From Physcomitrium patens (Eukaryota > Streptophyta > Bryopsida > Funariales > Funariaceae), in assembly GCF_000002425.4 (NCBI RefSeq), contig NC_037265.1, forward strand, positions 2,921,503 to 2,985,502: DNA of 64,000 nucleotides, read 5' to 3'. Below, piece by piece: positions 23,880-36,087 of this stretch (the first letter of the stretch is position 1; the number at the start of each line of letters is the position of its first letter). Made by a program: the position numbers and the translations under genes. The notes under the pieces are model-generated. The model was not told where the DNA came from and did no database searches. It worked only from the letters and a program-made list of their open reading frames with translations.

Positions 23880-26403
23880 GTCCAGGGATTAAAGGCTCCA
23901 GGGTTGAGAACCCAGGACATCACTTGATTGAGAACCTGGTTACGTACCCGGGTATGGGCTGGCCCGACACTTATCGGTTATTGGACCAGGGTCTCAACCG
24001 CCCAAGATGCGGACGGCGAAGTCGATTTTGAAACAGTGCGGGGGGGGGGGGGAGCCCCACACGTAACTTGGTCAATGCGGTGATGTTCTCTCCACCACGC
24101 TTGATCGTTATCTGCACCGATGCTTCCTCTTTCACGTTCCACAGCATCTTCGATGATCTGGAAATTTGCGCAAGCAAGCAAAGAAGCAAGAATCCATCGC
24201 TTCCCACACGCAGATGCCAATTCCCTTGTTGCCGTCGTCAGAAGCGTCGTTGTAGGGCTGTCGTGTAGCGCCAGCTCATGGACCTGGGCGTGAGTCAAGG
24301 CTGTGCACAGAGAAAGGATATTTCTACACCGCAGTTTGCGTCGCTCACCAGCTCATGTCTGGTCCTCCTTCCTTGCTTGTCTCGGGTGCCGGCTTTGTCG
24401 AGACATGTTCAACCCCTCGTCTGTGAACCTCCTTTCCTCGTAAATTATTCACCACTCGCTGCTGCTGCTGCTGCCGATCCTGCGGCAGATGAGCTTCAAC
24501 CTTTTGTTGTCTCAAGCTTGTTACGGACTTTCTTAACACTTCGAGTTGGATGCGGCGTCGCTTCCATGGGCGGGACAGTAAAGTATGTTATGAACTTCGT
24601 GTAGGTTTTTGGGCATGGTGTCCGTCTGGTTTCATCGAATTTATCGGTTGGACCGGCGCGAATTATAATGCCAGCATAGGTACTTCCTAGAACTCATGAC
24701 ATGTCTTTGAAGTCTCACTCGCCACGTTCAAGCTGCATTGTCAAGTAGGCGCTTAATCGGCCTCCTTGGCGTGTTCGTAAGCAAATAATCGGAATTCTTT
24801 GTCGTCGGTCGGGTCACATCTTAAGCGGCGTAGCAGAAAATTTAGACCAACGGACAAGCCATTGTGTGTCGTGGAGAAGTGTCTCATGTTGCCTTGATGT
24901 TCTAGCTTGGATCCATCCTTTCATCGCGGTTAGATGACAACTGCATTACTGGGCAAGAGTTCAAAGTGCTTCTACCGTTTTGAAGGAGATGTGAAAGTGT
25001 CGCACGCAATCTAGATAAAAACTGTTGAGAAGTGAAGAAAAGTGTATTCTGTTCCGAAAGTTGTCATGAGATCATCTACTCATTGTTCTGCCGGCGCCGA
25101 ACTTTTTTGTCAATTCGTGCTAAGCTTAGTATAATAGTCAAGTATACAAAGCTGTGAGGGCAAGGCGGTGATGCTGCAGCAAGCAATTCTATTATTGGTA
25201 CTAGAATTTATTGTGCTTCCTTTAGCCAACCGTCTTAGAAGCAGGGATGTCCTTCTGGCTTGAGATTCTTAGAGCATGAAGAAATGGACAATCGAGAATT
25301 CCCTTTCGTATCAGCAGCCCCATTTTTAGGAACTGCCTCAAATTACATCGACAATGTGCAGCACCATTGTCTACCATGCCGCTCTCTTCTTTTCTCTTGA
25401 ACAATTTCGATTTGCAGACGTGAAGAAAATCTCGGCAACGAGTATCATGTTGGCCGATTTCGTGTGGCTAGAAGTGGAAGCAGAATTAGTTATCAGCATG
25501 TCGGAAACTGTCTGAAGAGTGATCTCAGTCACCAGCCTCTAAAAAACTTTACGAGGAATTCTGGAAGGCAGAGAGTAGGAGGCAGCCGCTGGGAAATTCT
25601 ATCCGACTGATCATTATCTTTGGAAAGGGAATAATTACAACTGGAATCGGAGGTTTGTGAAGTACACCTGGATCAAGCAGCGTGCATGGGGTCAATCACT
25701 ATATTGACTAAGTGTTTTCAAAAGTAAGAAAGTCAGAGTTGGCGATAACGGCAGCACATCCAGTGTCTCTCAGTCACTTAAAGTCGAAGAATACGAAGAT
25801 CATAGTGAGCATCTTTTCTATTGCGAACCACTGACCTTCATGATGAGCACGTACTCGAGTTGATTGTATAGTAGCGCTCACGCTTTTTCCACCTTCGTGA
25901 TCAGCTATCGTCACCATTGAAAACTCTAAAAGGCCATGTTTCAGTCAATTTGTCGAACTCTTGAAAGCCCTGTCCATTTGTTTGCATTGAACTGTCTCGC
26001 CAGACTGGAAAGCTATGGAAGATCCATTAAAGCGCGTCAATTGAAAGCAGAGATGCTTCGAGGGAAAATTCTAGGGAGGGTTCATCTTAGAGCGGTTTTC
26101 TTTGGAAAATTCAAAAAATTAACTGCAAGATGTCTAGTCTTGGATCGTAATAGCGAGGAAGCGAAGCTAATGAAACCCTTGTAAAATATGTATAGTTTCA
26201 AGTACGTGCAAATGCACATTCATAACCAGCTATTGCATTCCATCGAAAGAGCTGATGTCGTGGTCTCAACCCCGAAACGCACCAGCTTCTCAACCTGTTA
26301 GTAATATGTAAGGAATACGAGGTCGTGGTTTTGTGCATTCAATTCGCGCTTTGAGTGTGTGTACTGTGATATGTTGCTGTTCCAACCCTTACTCTGTTGA
26401 ACA
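23880..26403 (+). promoter_or_regulatory. Upstream region / probable leader of the PLATZ gene
   Basis: For 2.5 kb upstream of the PLATZ start the DNA is gene-like in GC and CpG content, although no exon can be assigned. It carries a run of 13 G at 24,040-24,052, a CTG/GCTGCC run near 24,460-24,480 and an 82-codon ATG frame at 25,936-26,184. I read it as promoter plus a long, perhaps spliced, 5' leader, because composition drops only at 23.88 kb. Transcript boundaries are not visible. Confidence 0.4.
25936..26184 (+). CDS. Possible upstream ORF or small protein
   Basis: An ATG-initiated frame of 82 codons lies about 220 bp before the PLATZ start. The product is strongly basic (many Lys and Arg) with no domain I recognise. 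If it lies within the PLATZ leader it would act as an upstream ORF that lowers translation of the main frame. It could also be chance. Confidence 0.2.
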   Translation: MFQSICRTLESPVHLFALNCLARLESYGRSIKARQLKAEMLRGKILGRVHLRAVFFGKFKKLTARCLVLDRNSEEAKLMKPL

Positions 26404-27999
26404 ATGCAGGGAGGATCGGTGATGGGGGAAGGAGACATCAATCTTTCTGAAGGGCCACTCTGGCTGAAACCGTTGCTGAAGGCGGATTTCTTCGCCACTT
26501 GTGCAGTTCATGGAGTTTCTGCTAAGAGCGAATGCAACCTGTTCTGCTTCAACTGCATGGGTGATGGCATTTGCGCTTCTTGTACAGCTGACCATAAGGA
26601 TCATCACGTTGTTCAGGTATGAACCTTCAATGCCTACACAAATTTCTACATGTTAATTATATGTAATGGCTGGATATTGTTGATAGTTTGATTTGAGTGT
26701 CAATAGCGATTGGTAGAATCAAAGGAAATTCACAGATACAATTGCCGAACTACTTTTGATGTGTTCACCTACTCAAAAAAGTTTTGCACAACATTTCTGT
26801 AGATCCGGCGGTCGTCTTACCATGATGTCATTCGCGTTTCCGAAATCCAGAAGCTTTTGGACATCTCAACGGTGCAGACTTACATTATTAACAGTGCCCG
26901 TGTGGTGTTCCTAAATGAGCGGCCTCAGCCACGAACAGCAAAAGGCGTGACTAATACTTGCGAGACGTGTGAGCGAAGTCTGCTCGACACATTTCGATTC
27001 TGTTCCTTGGGATGTAAGGTAGGATATTTTTATCGATGTAAGTTTTAGAGTCTTTTGCCTTTCTTGTAAAGAGATCTAAATTAAATTATTAGAAAAAAGG
27101 TCGATTTTTGCACACGTAAGAGTGTCCAAGAGAGGATGACCTAGCACAACTTCGTTTACAATACAGTGCAACTTGACTCACAGTGTTACAATCAGTCACA
27201 TTGAACGCAAAAGTCTCCCCGAGTAACAGAAATATTGTTTATTTTTATTTCTATGCGTTAGTTTTGATATGTTACTTGCAAGAGCTGAATTGCTTTCTTA
27301 GAATCAATAAGGGATGTCGGGAGGTCCCATCATCAGTTCATAATCTTAAGAGTTATGGTGATGTCCTCACAAATGTGAATAGTTCATCTAAAGTGTAGTA
27401 CAGAATCAAGAAGTGCAGTTGCTGCTGGTAAAAAGCAGGAGAATAGGCAGTCGAAAAATGCTGACGCATCATTTTTTCACTTGAAGATGGTCGAGGAGTT
27501 AATCTGCATATTGCTGGAATCGGGGGTGAAGTGTGATTGTTCCTGACGATTTCAAAAGTTTCTGTGTTGCCAGCTTGCAGGAATCAAGAAGCACAAGGAG
27601 CTTTCTTTCCTTCTACAACCAAAATCACAAGGTTTCGGTAGCACGAACTCGCGTGTACCTTCAGACTCGGAAGACTCTTCCACTCATAAGAAAGCAACAC
27701 GATCGAGGAAAGTTTTACAGTTACAATCTTCACCTCTGTCTCACACAAGTTTCGAGAGCTCAGAGACAGATCACGAAATCGTGGAGGACCCAACTTTCGC
27801 CAAGCGACGAGCATGGCATCAGGGTGAAGGTGGACAATCTTCACTTGGAGTTACTTCAGGGTGTTTTCATGACACAGTTGGCTCAATGCCTGTTCAGCTT
27901 GTGGTCGATATGTCACCGAGGACCCCACCACGTTCGAATGTGCTTAGAATTGCGAAACGACGGAAGGGCATACCGCACAGGGCTCCTTTCCGTGCTTGA
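26404..27999 (+). CDS. PLATZ-family zinc-dependent DNA-binding protein, three exons
   Basis: PLATZ proteins are plant-specific nuclear zinc proteins that bind A/T-rich DNA and repress transcription or modulate RNA polymerase III. Exons are 26,404-26,616, 26,803-27,018 and 27,574-27,999, with GT-AG introns of 186 and 555 bp and all phases zero, giving 284 residues. Visible features are PLWLKPLL (18-25), the first zinc signature Cx2H...CxxC...CxxC...HxxH (C33, H36, C48, C51, C57, C60, H64, H67), [40 protein letters not shown], the second signature CETC...CSLGC (C124, C127, C138, C142), and the family C-terminus [12 protein letters not shown]. Every zinc ligand is present, so the protein should be functional. 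Start: the ATG at 26,404. The ATG at 26,422 is an alternative, and a TGCAG at 26,405-26,409 could be an acceptor if an upstream coding exon exists. Residues 144-270 are a low-complexity tail. Confidence 0.95.
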
Positions 28000-28800
28000 T
28001 ACACACACCTGGACAATATGTAAATAAGTACACTATTATATCATGTAGGAGAAGTTGACAAGGGTTCTTCAACGTGACAGGGCCCGTCATCAATGCCTCA
28101 TTGCAACTCTGTATGTCAAAAAGGAAACCAGAAAGACAGATCTAGTCTTCACCAACTAGGATTGCTATCGCACTGCATTCTCAGGGGCCAAGAGTCAGGA
28201 ATTCGACCGATTTCAAGCCTTCCTCCGAAGTGCTTTTCTTGTGTACAAATGTGCTTGGCCTCAACCAAAAAGAAAACAAGGATACAAGAAGCGTAGGCTT
28301 GAGAGCAGTGTCTACAAACCTCAAGTGTATATAATAGATCAAAGGGTAGCACTGTTACTACTATTTAATCTGCGTCGCGCATCCTATGGGTGTACCGCCA
28401 ACAATCAAACTGGGGTCACAATCGAAACTCTCAAGGCCAGATCAGCTGTTTTTTGACGCCAGTACCCTTCACCACTGTAGGGTTCGAATCGAATCTCAAT
28501 CTTTCCTCGAAGGTTACCATCGGCTGAAGGGTAGTTCTATGTTCCAGGAAGCTGGACTGGCCACTTTGCTTGTTACAGAAACTCAAGCGAAGCGGCCTCT
28601 GGTAAGCATGTGGCGTTATACAAAAAAGAGACGCATCAATACAAACGATAATGGGAACCTCTCCCATGTATCATAGTTACTCTGCTCTATGAGAAATCTC
28701 ATGTAAAATTCTATACTCTGATATATTGTATTTTAACAACATCCATGTAATAAAGTGCCAGTAAGTCTTTGTATGAGACTAGTTCCTGTCAAAGGTTTCA
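28000..28800 (+). other. 3' region of the PLATZ gene
   Basis: Composition stays gene-like to about 28.75 kb, and an AATAAA signal occurs at 28,749-28,754 on the plus strand, so this is probably the 3' UTR. The open frames within (28,093-28,676) carry no recognisable domain. Confidence 0.5.
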
Positions 28801-30102
28801 TGCTGACATGAGCTGTGCGGTTCTACTTTAGACTGAAGCGTTGTCAAACAGCTGCTCAAACTGTTGTTTTTTCTTCTTTCAATTAGAAACAACGCATGCC
28901 AAGGTCAGAGGTACACTAACCCTCTTAACTTGGATGCAAAATCATTCACTATTGGTATTGAACATCTTGCAGACTTGCAAGTTTCCAAGCTCTCTAAAAT
29001 ATACTTAGTCTAGATATACTCTCCAAAATATACTCTCCAAAAAGGAGTCTAGATACACTATGTATAGTCTAGATAGTGTATATATAGTGTATATACTATA
29101 CTTGGTACATATACATAGTATATCTAAACTCCTTTTAATATATACTTGGTATATATATTATATCTATATATAGATATAGATGTACTATGTATCAACACCA
29201 AGCATAGAGATAGACAATGTCTATTTCATATCAATATTTATTTGATTGCACTAATTTAAAGAATTGAATGCTCAGTTAGAATTGGAAGCATAGCTATGAT
29301 AAATACAAAATATTACTTGAGAAAAAGGTTCATTAGGAAGATAATTAAGAAAGCAATAAGTAAAAAGTATGAACTATTTTTTTCATTGTTCAAAGCTATA
29401 TTTTATTTATTTATTAATTTATAAATATTGTAACCATAAGTATTACCAGAAGTTCATAAGAGATGTTTCTAAAGCAAGAAAGTAGTCACTACAATTGACA
29501 ATTTATGTATTGTTTTCAAGAGATATTTTTAAACTACATAATAGGAGATGATATTAAATTGAGAAACTAAGCAAATTAAAAGAAACTCAACGGCTTAAGT
29601 TTTATTTATTTATTTATTTATTTTAAATTTTTTTAATACAAATATATTATATAAAATATTAAAAATAAAAAATAAAAAATAAAGTTTGATATTATAAATT
29701 ATAATATGATTTTTATCTCTATTAGAAGTGGTACAATATAAATAGATAGACTAAAGAAATGATTTTATTATTTTATAGCAATTTATAAATTTTAATGCAA
29801 TTATAAAAAAATAGAATATTTTTATTTATAATAAATAATATTAAAAACTTAATAGAATCAAAATTTAGTAGTATATATTTACATGTTTATATAAGCTTAT
29901 TAGCTGAAAATTATAATTTCGTTCTATAATTTCATTCAAATAAATAATGTGCTGTAAATTCTAATTTTCTTAAACATATCATTTTAATTAATCTATATAT
30001 AATTATATTATGAGATTATAATATTAAACTTTTATTTTTATAATTTTTTTTAAAAGATATTTTATCAAAATATATCATAATTATATGATTAAAGTAGTTA
30101 TC

Positions 30103-30135
<33 letters not shown>

Positions 30136-30999
30136 CTCTATCTTTGCATAGAAATCAATAACTATTGTTTCTTGTTATTCTATATTAAATTTTTTAAACC
30201 ACATCTAAATTCAAAGATAATTTTTAATCTAATAAAATTTTATCTTTTAATGTAAGTGTCAAATTTCAAATCTTAATACAATAAATTTAAGAGAATATTA
30301 AAGCAATCCATTAAATCTTCTTTTGCCTTTACTAACTATGTGAATTGAAGAGATCCTTGAAGCAACTGAATTGGTAGTGATGAAGTATAGAATGTTGATT
30401 GGTTAAAGTCCATTATTACTTTCTACAAAAATTAGAAGATGTGTATAATTTTTTTTGCTTAAGGATAGATTCTTAGTTTTGGCAAGGGTTTGAGTGAAAA
30501 AGATGACATTATTTATACAAATCTAGATTGATATTATATTTTGCAATGTAAAAATTTCAATAAAGATGGAAATCTAAAGATCCAAACGTTGTGAAATACT
30601 CTATTGGAGGTCAATAAATTGCAGTCAAGAATGTTGGTGTTAATCTCAAAATTGGGCTCATATGTTTCATTTTTGCTTGCTCATAATGCATCTTGATGTT
30701 GCAGTGTTATGATATAACATGATTAATGAATGAAAGAGAGAAGAAAATATTATATTATAGAAGATCTTATTTTAAGATATTATAAAAAATTATCTTAAAA
30801 ATATAAATAATAGTTAAAAAAATAATAAAATTAAAAAGTGCTAATACTACCTTTTTACAAAATGGACTTCTACTTATTTTGTAGGGCCATAAATAAGGCA
30901 AAACAAAGTAATTTAGAAAATCAAATAATATAAGTATATATAAGAAGGAATTAAGAATAGATTTTAATAAAATTTATTTCAAGAAGCCAAGAATTCATA
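28801..30999. other. AT-rich spacer with simple repeats
   Basis: No gene is supported. It holds an inverted repeat (29,040-29,136), an AT run at about 30,105-30,130 and a TTTA run near 29,600. Part may be the far end of the LTR fragment that follows. Confidence 0.6.
29040..29136. repeat. Imperfect inverted repeat (hairpin)
   Basis: The left arm at 29,040-29,067 (starts AAAAGGAGTCTAGATACAC) pairs with the right arm at 29,108-29,136 (ends CTAAACTCCTTTT), with about four mismatches over 28 bp and a 40-bp loop of AT-rich, partly palindromic sequence. It could be a tiny MITE or a stem-forming RNA. No TSD is clear. Confidence 0.6.
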
Positions 31000-31127
31000 C
31001 CCAAAGAGGACCGATTCTCAACCTAGGTTGAAATCAAACCTTAAGATTGCTGAAGATCTTAGAAACATTCAACAAAAGAAAATAGAACAACAAGTGATTT
31101 TTTTTATAATTTTTTTAAAAATATGTA

Positions 31128-31165
<38 letters not shown>

Positions 31166-31618
31166 TGTTAGATTTGATTTCCAATATGTGGGTGAAATTT
31201 GAAAATAATTCAATAATTCAATTAAAAAATATTGGTATTGAAAGTTCAAAATTTAAGTTAGAATAGGAAGCCATCCAACACTCAATTATATTATCTTACA
31301 TTTTTTTCAATTGGTAAGTACAATCAATTGCAATTATACATGTTTCTAATTAAGATATTAAGAAGTTTGCAAATTTTGAGTTGATATCAATGGTTTGATT
31401 ATTAATTGTTGAAGTTCTATTTTGTTATAAGGTTTATTAAGAGTTTGTTTAAGATCTAAGATTTAATTAGGAATTAGTTTAGGATTTGTATGGGATTTGA
31501 TTAGAGCTTAGGATTTGATCTAGAATTTGATTAGGATTATAATTTTCTTAGAATTTGGTTTAGAACTTGATTAGGATTTGATTAGGATTTATTTAGGGTT
31601 TGTCTAGAATTTGTTTAG
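31000..31618 (-). repeat. LTR fragment related to the insert at 10,381
   Basis: The reverse complement matches 10,480-11,220 in order: the minisatellite block (31,420-31,618), the segment AATCAAACCATTGAT (31,375-31,420) and CTAACTTAAATTTTGA (near 31,250). It is therefore another, oppositely oriented copy of the AT-rich LTR family, cut at 31,618 by element 3. An AT microsatellite lies inside at about 31,128-31,162. Confidence 0.6.
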
Positions 31619-32045
31619 TGAAATGGGACTAGACTATTTCAAAAATCTACGATCCTTCTAATCCACAACAACATAGATTTCATCACAACGTAAAATAGAG
31701 TAGACTATAACAAAAGAAAATAGAACAAAACTGAACATGAAGATACAAAACCAAACTTTATTAAGAAAAAGGGTCCAAAGCCATATTTGACCATATGCGC
31801 GAATGGCTATGGCTAGTCCTATTTATACTTTATCCAACCATCTTAGAACTTTCTAGATTGTTCCTAATGGTGGATTCTATCTAGATAATTGCTTTAAGTT
31901 CTTTTTAAAATGTTCTATGGTAGATCCTATATAACCCACTAGCCTATCCTCAATTTTAGAAACTTCTATAAACTTCTTAAATATGGCTCCAACTATCTAT
32001 TCTTATGCATCAATAATACAAATATCTTATCTATAACTCGTTACA
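31619..32045 (-). repeat. 3' LTR of element 3
   Basis: The plus-strand reading is TGAAATGGG...TCGTTACA. It aligns along its length with 58,411-58,875, sharing segments such as AAAACCAAACTTTATTAAG and TGTTCTATGGTAGATCCTA (TATTCTATGG... in the other copy). It is about 40 bp shorter than the 5' LTR. Confidence 0.8.
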
Positions 32046-35000
32046 CTTAATCTTCCTTTATTAATAAGGGATATCCTTGTTTTGCTCCCAATGGTATTTC
32101 TAAATTATTTCTTGATAATAGGTGAGGTTCTATGTAGGTTTTTATATTGCATCGTTGATAGAATAACCTTTTGAGAGAACTTTGTATTGAAATTGCAGAT
32201 GTCTACTGCCATGATAAAGGTAGCCTTGCTCCAAAATATTATCTACTTCATATTTTTATTAGTCATTTATTACAGTTGGTAGTGGTGGTAGTCGTAGTGG
32301 TGGTTGGTGTCAATCTAGAAGGCACCTTGGGTTAGTAAAAAATTTCCTTGAATTGTGTAATATGGAAGATCAGATGGACTCAAATATGTGGTGGAAACTT
32401 GAGACAATATGCAACATCATAAATCACTGTAGAAATGTAGAAAGGTCCAAGCCACCAAGGTGCTAGTTTATTTATTTGAGTTGATGTAGCAAGTGATAAG
32501 TTGATATTAGAGAGTAATACCTAATCACCTTTCTGGAAGATCTTATATTATCAGTGGTTATTCGCATACTGCTTCTATCAATTTTTTACAATAAAAAGAT
32601 AATACTATACTATTTATAAGGCCATTGTAAGCCTTTGTATAAACTCCTCAATTGTTGGATTGTTGATATCAATAGAATGATTGAAAGTTGTTGGCATAAT
32701 TAGATGTTGATTAGTGTTAAGAAAGAATAGTGAATGACTGATAGTTGTTTGAATATTATCATTATAAGTAAATTCTAAGGACATTAAATATTTATTCTAA
32801 TTATTATGATGAACTACCACAAATGCCTACAGCATATCCTCCAAGGTTTGATTTGCATACTCAGTTTGTCTATTTATTTGAAAATAGAAGGCAGTAGATA
32901 TGGCAAGTTATGTGAATAGTAGTTTGAACAAGGCTTGCCAAAAACTTCTTGTGAAGCATGGATCTCAATTTGAAATGATGACACAAGGTGGCTCATGATG
33001 ACAAAAGATAGTATTAAAGAAGTTCCATGTAAGTGTTGGGGCATCAATATCCAAGCACATTGTGGCAAATTGAAGTTGCTTCAAAAGCCAATCCACAAAA
33101 ACAACAACCACAGTGTGTTTGTGAGGCATCTGCGGCAAAGACATAATGAGATCCAAGTCACTTCTTCCCATTGTATTATATGTAGTAGAATTGACTACAA
33201 TAATCTAAGAGATGTTGTGTTGCATACTTTGTTATGTTGGAATGAATTTTAAGAGAGCACAAAAGGTCAAACAATACAATTCAAACTTGTCAAAAATCAT
33301 ATTTTTGAGATCCATTCTAGAGTCTTCTCATATTTTAGATGTCCAAATATTGGGATGTCATGTCCTTTTTAAAGTATACACGTCTAGAGTATATGATTGT
33401 TAGATACATAAATTTGCTTCTTGAAATAGAGAAAGTCATTATTAAGACTATAATCTATATACTATACATTGTCCATCTTCAGTCGATTGCTAGTCATCTT
33501 GAAATAAGTATTCTAATGTATAGCTTCTTTCTATTTTGCCTCTTTGATTAGATTTAAAATGATACTACTAATGGTTGCAACTTCTATCTTGTCCTTAGAT
33601 TTTGCTTTTAAGTTTGATCTTTGTAATAAGCTCTCTAGTATAGTATGTTGTCGCCTTAATTTGTACTTAAGTTGAATGTCAAAAAGCTACAACTTCTTTT
33701 CAATGATAATATTATGATTTCATATTTTTTAGGTGCAAATTATATAGCAGGGATTGATGATCAATCCGAACAATCATTAACTTTTCCAATAGATAGTTTT
33801 GCCACACCTTTGTAGCATATACAATCACTAATTGCTCTTGATCACATGTAAAGTAATTGTGCTCTATCCTTCTGAGCTTGCGTAATTCATATGTCATGGA
33901 TTGAAGGTCCTTATGAAAGTCTTGTCAAAGGATCACTCTAATAGCAAAGTCAGAAGCATCAATGTCAAATATATAAGGAAGGTTGAGATCATATAATTGT
34001 AGTATTGAAGCAATAATGAATGCCTTCTATAATCTATGAAAAGTGCTTTACTATTCTAGTTTCTATTCAAATGAGGCACCTTTTTTCAATATGCTTATCA
34101 ATGACATAGCAATGTGTGCAAATTGCCAAACAAAACGGGAGTAATATCCAACAAGGCCTAAGAAGGAGCAAACTTCAAAAGCATCTTTAGAGGTTCGCCA
34201 ATCTTCTACTACTTTTATCTTATTTTGTTTCATATGTATATCTTTCGAAGACACCACATGCTTCAAAAAGGTGACATCTTACTTCCAAAGTTTATACTTT
34301 GATTACTTGCAATAGAAGCGACTATCTTGTAGTTGGCAAAGTACTTCTTGTAGATATTGCTTATGCTTCTTAGGATTTTTACTATACATTAAGATATTAT
34401 TGATGAATTCAATTAAATGATTATCCAAAAGATTTCAAAAAAATCTATTCATGAGAGCCATAAAAGAGGTTGGAACATTGATGAGGCCAAAAGATAAAAC
34501 AAGCCATTCAAAATGTACATAACACGTATAAAATACCATCTTTTTTATATCCTCTTTTACAATAGATGTCTGCCAATAGCCACTCCAAAGATCCAATTTT
34601 CTAAAGATAGTCATATCTCAAAGTTAGTCAAGAAAATTATCTATATATAAAAATAGATATATATTCTTAATAATTTACTTATTGAGGCTTTAATAGTTGA
34701 TGCAAAGCCAAAATCCACCATCCTTTTTGGATGCAAAGGATATAGGTGCTCTCCATGGTAATGTACTTTCTTGAATGAGATCCTTCTCTAAGAGTTTGTC
34801 TAATATCTTTTACAACTCTTCAAGTTGATTTGGTATTAGGCAATAAATTGGCCAATTTATAGGTTTAATTTCAAATAATAGTTCTATTTGAAAGGAAGCA
34901 CTTCAATTAAGAGGCATGCCATAAGGTATGTTGGTTAGAAAGACATCATAATATTCTTGAATAAGTTGTTCTATCCATTCTACTCCTTTGGCTATTCTTT

Positions 35001-35330
35001 CCACTATTGACTTAAGATTTAGAACCACTATATATATCAACTGCTTATGTTGTATTTGCTTCTTCATAAATATCATTTCTATGAGTAAGTCTTTAGTTGC
35101 AAATTATTTTGTTGCCTAATTCGATGCAAAGGTACAAAGAATTACCTTGTATCTACCATCTTTAAAAGAGATTAACTTTGCTAGTTAATCAACTTGCTTA
35201 TTTTCTACCTCTAGCCATAACATATCAATCATAATATCATATCTTAGTTTTGTTACGTTGAACTTCTCTCTTAAGATATAAATATCATTAAATCTCATCG
35301 TTTCTTCTTGTAGAATAGATAAATAATCTT
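32046..35330 (-). pseudogene. pol of element 3 (RT, RNase H, integrase), decayed
   Basis: From right to left on the minus strand: the protease/RT region to about 34,000, with GYYSRFVWQFAHIAMSLI (34,063-34,266) and a catalytic box degraded to EFINNILMYS near 34,390; RNase H with YFTCDQEQLVIVYA and IDHQSLLYNL (33,712-33,897); the integrase core with DLIMSLPQMPHKHTVVVVF and FNTIFCHHEPPCVIIS (32,874-33,171); and an IN C-terminal piece with APWWLGPF near 32,450. The Asp-to-Asn changes in the RT box fit G-to-A decay. Inactive. Confidence 0.75.
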
Positions 35331-35913
35331 TGTGATAAGTTACTGGTTGGTTATTGATAACCTTAAAAATTAGATTGATGATTAGGCAGTTTAGTTGATA
35401 ACAATAGGTTGTTAGTGAAATAAATGGTTAAGAATTCAAAGGGTCATAATCTTTAGAATCCGCTGGCCAACGGATCATCTTTTTGGTAGGATAAATAGAT
35501 GGAGGAAAGAGAGATCAGAGCCAGATTGTGAGAGTCGTAAGCTGAAAGGCAGACTATGAGAGTCGTAAGCTAAGAGCTAGATTGTGAGAGTCGTAAGCGG
35601 GGGTAAGCTTGGTGCTACCTCTTTGTTTTTTTTTTTTTTTTTTTTTTTTTATTATTATTTGCTTATGAAGAATTGTGATTGAGAGAAGTATTGTTGAATT
35701 GATAATCATAGAATGGATTATGAGTTGAATTAAGACAGAAGTAGTAAGCGTCGATGTTTTGTAGTTTGATACTTGATTTCAGATAGCCAGAATACAGTCA
35801 ATTGTGATACTAACAAATCCAATTCATATAAGCAATCTTTTCCCATGTTCGAATCCACCTCTATTAGTTCAATTACTTTGGTATACTGAAGCTTGAACAC
35901 AATGAGAATAACA
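35331..35913 (+). repeat. 5' LTR of element 4
   Basis: TGTGATAAG...AATAACA. It aligns with 56,566-57,072. It differs by three copies of a unit of about 30 bp containing TTGTGAGAGTCGTAAGC (35,520-35,600), where the 3' LTR has about one, and by a poly-T tract of about 30 (35,623-35,652) absent from the 3' LTR. Confidence 0.85.
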
Positions 35914-35916
35914 TTT

Positions 35917-35934
35917 TGGCACCGTTGTCGGGGA
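35917..35934 (+). other. Primer binding site, tRNA-Asp type
   Basis: TGGCACCGTTGTCGGGGA begins three bases after the LTR end. The canonical plant tRNA-Asp primer site is TGGCGCCGTTGCCGGGGA. Both differences are transitions expected from cytosine deamination. Confidence 0.85.
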
Positions 35935-36087
35935 AATGATAACAATATGAAAGATTAGAAATTGATTGTATGGAAGATGGAATTATATGTTGAATGAGAA
36001 CGTGAAAAGAACCAGTTTTAGGATTACAAATATGTGAGTTATAATTCAAAGCAGTATTGATTTTGTTAAGAAGAATGAAAGATTATG

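Noticed and set aside
24278..24604. 108-codon plus-strand ORF upstream of PLATZ
   Set aside because: Its poly-Ala stretch comes from a GCTGCTGCTGCC repeat and nothing resembles a known domain. It was kept only as part of the upstream region.
28386..28676. 96-codon plus-strand ORF after PLATZ
   Set aside because: It lies in the probable 3' UTR, overlaps an opposite-strand frame of equal length and has no recognisable domain.
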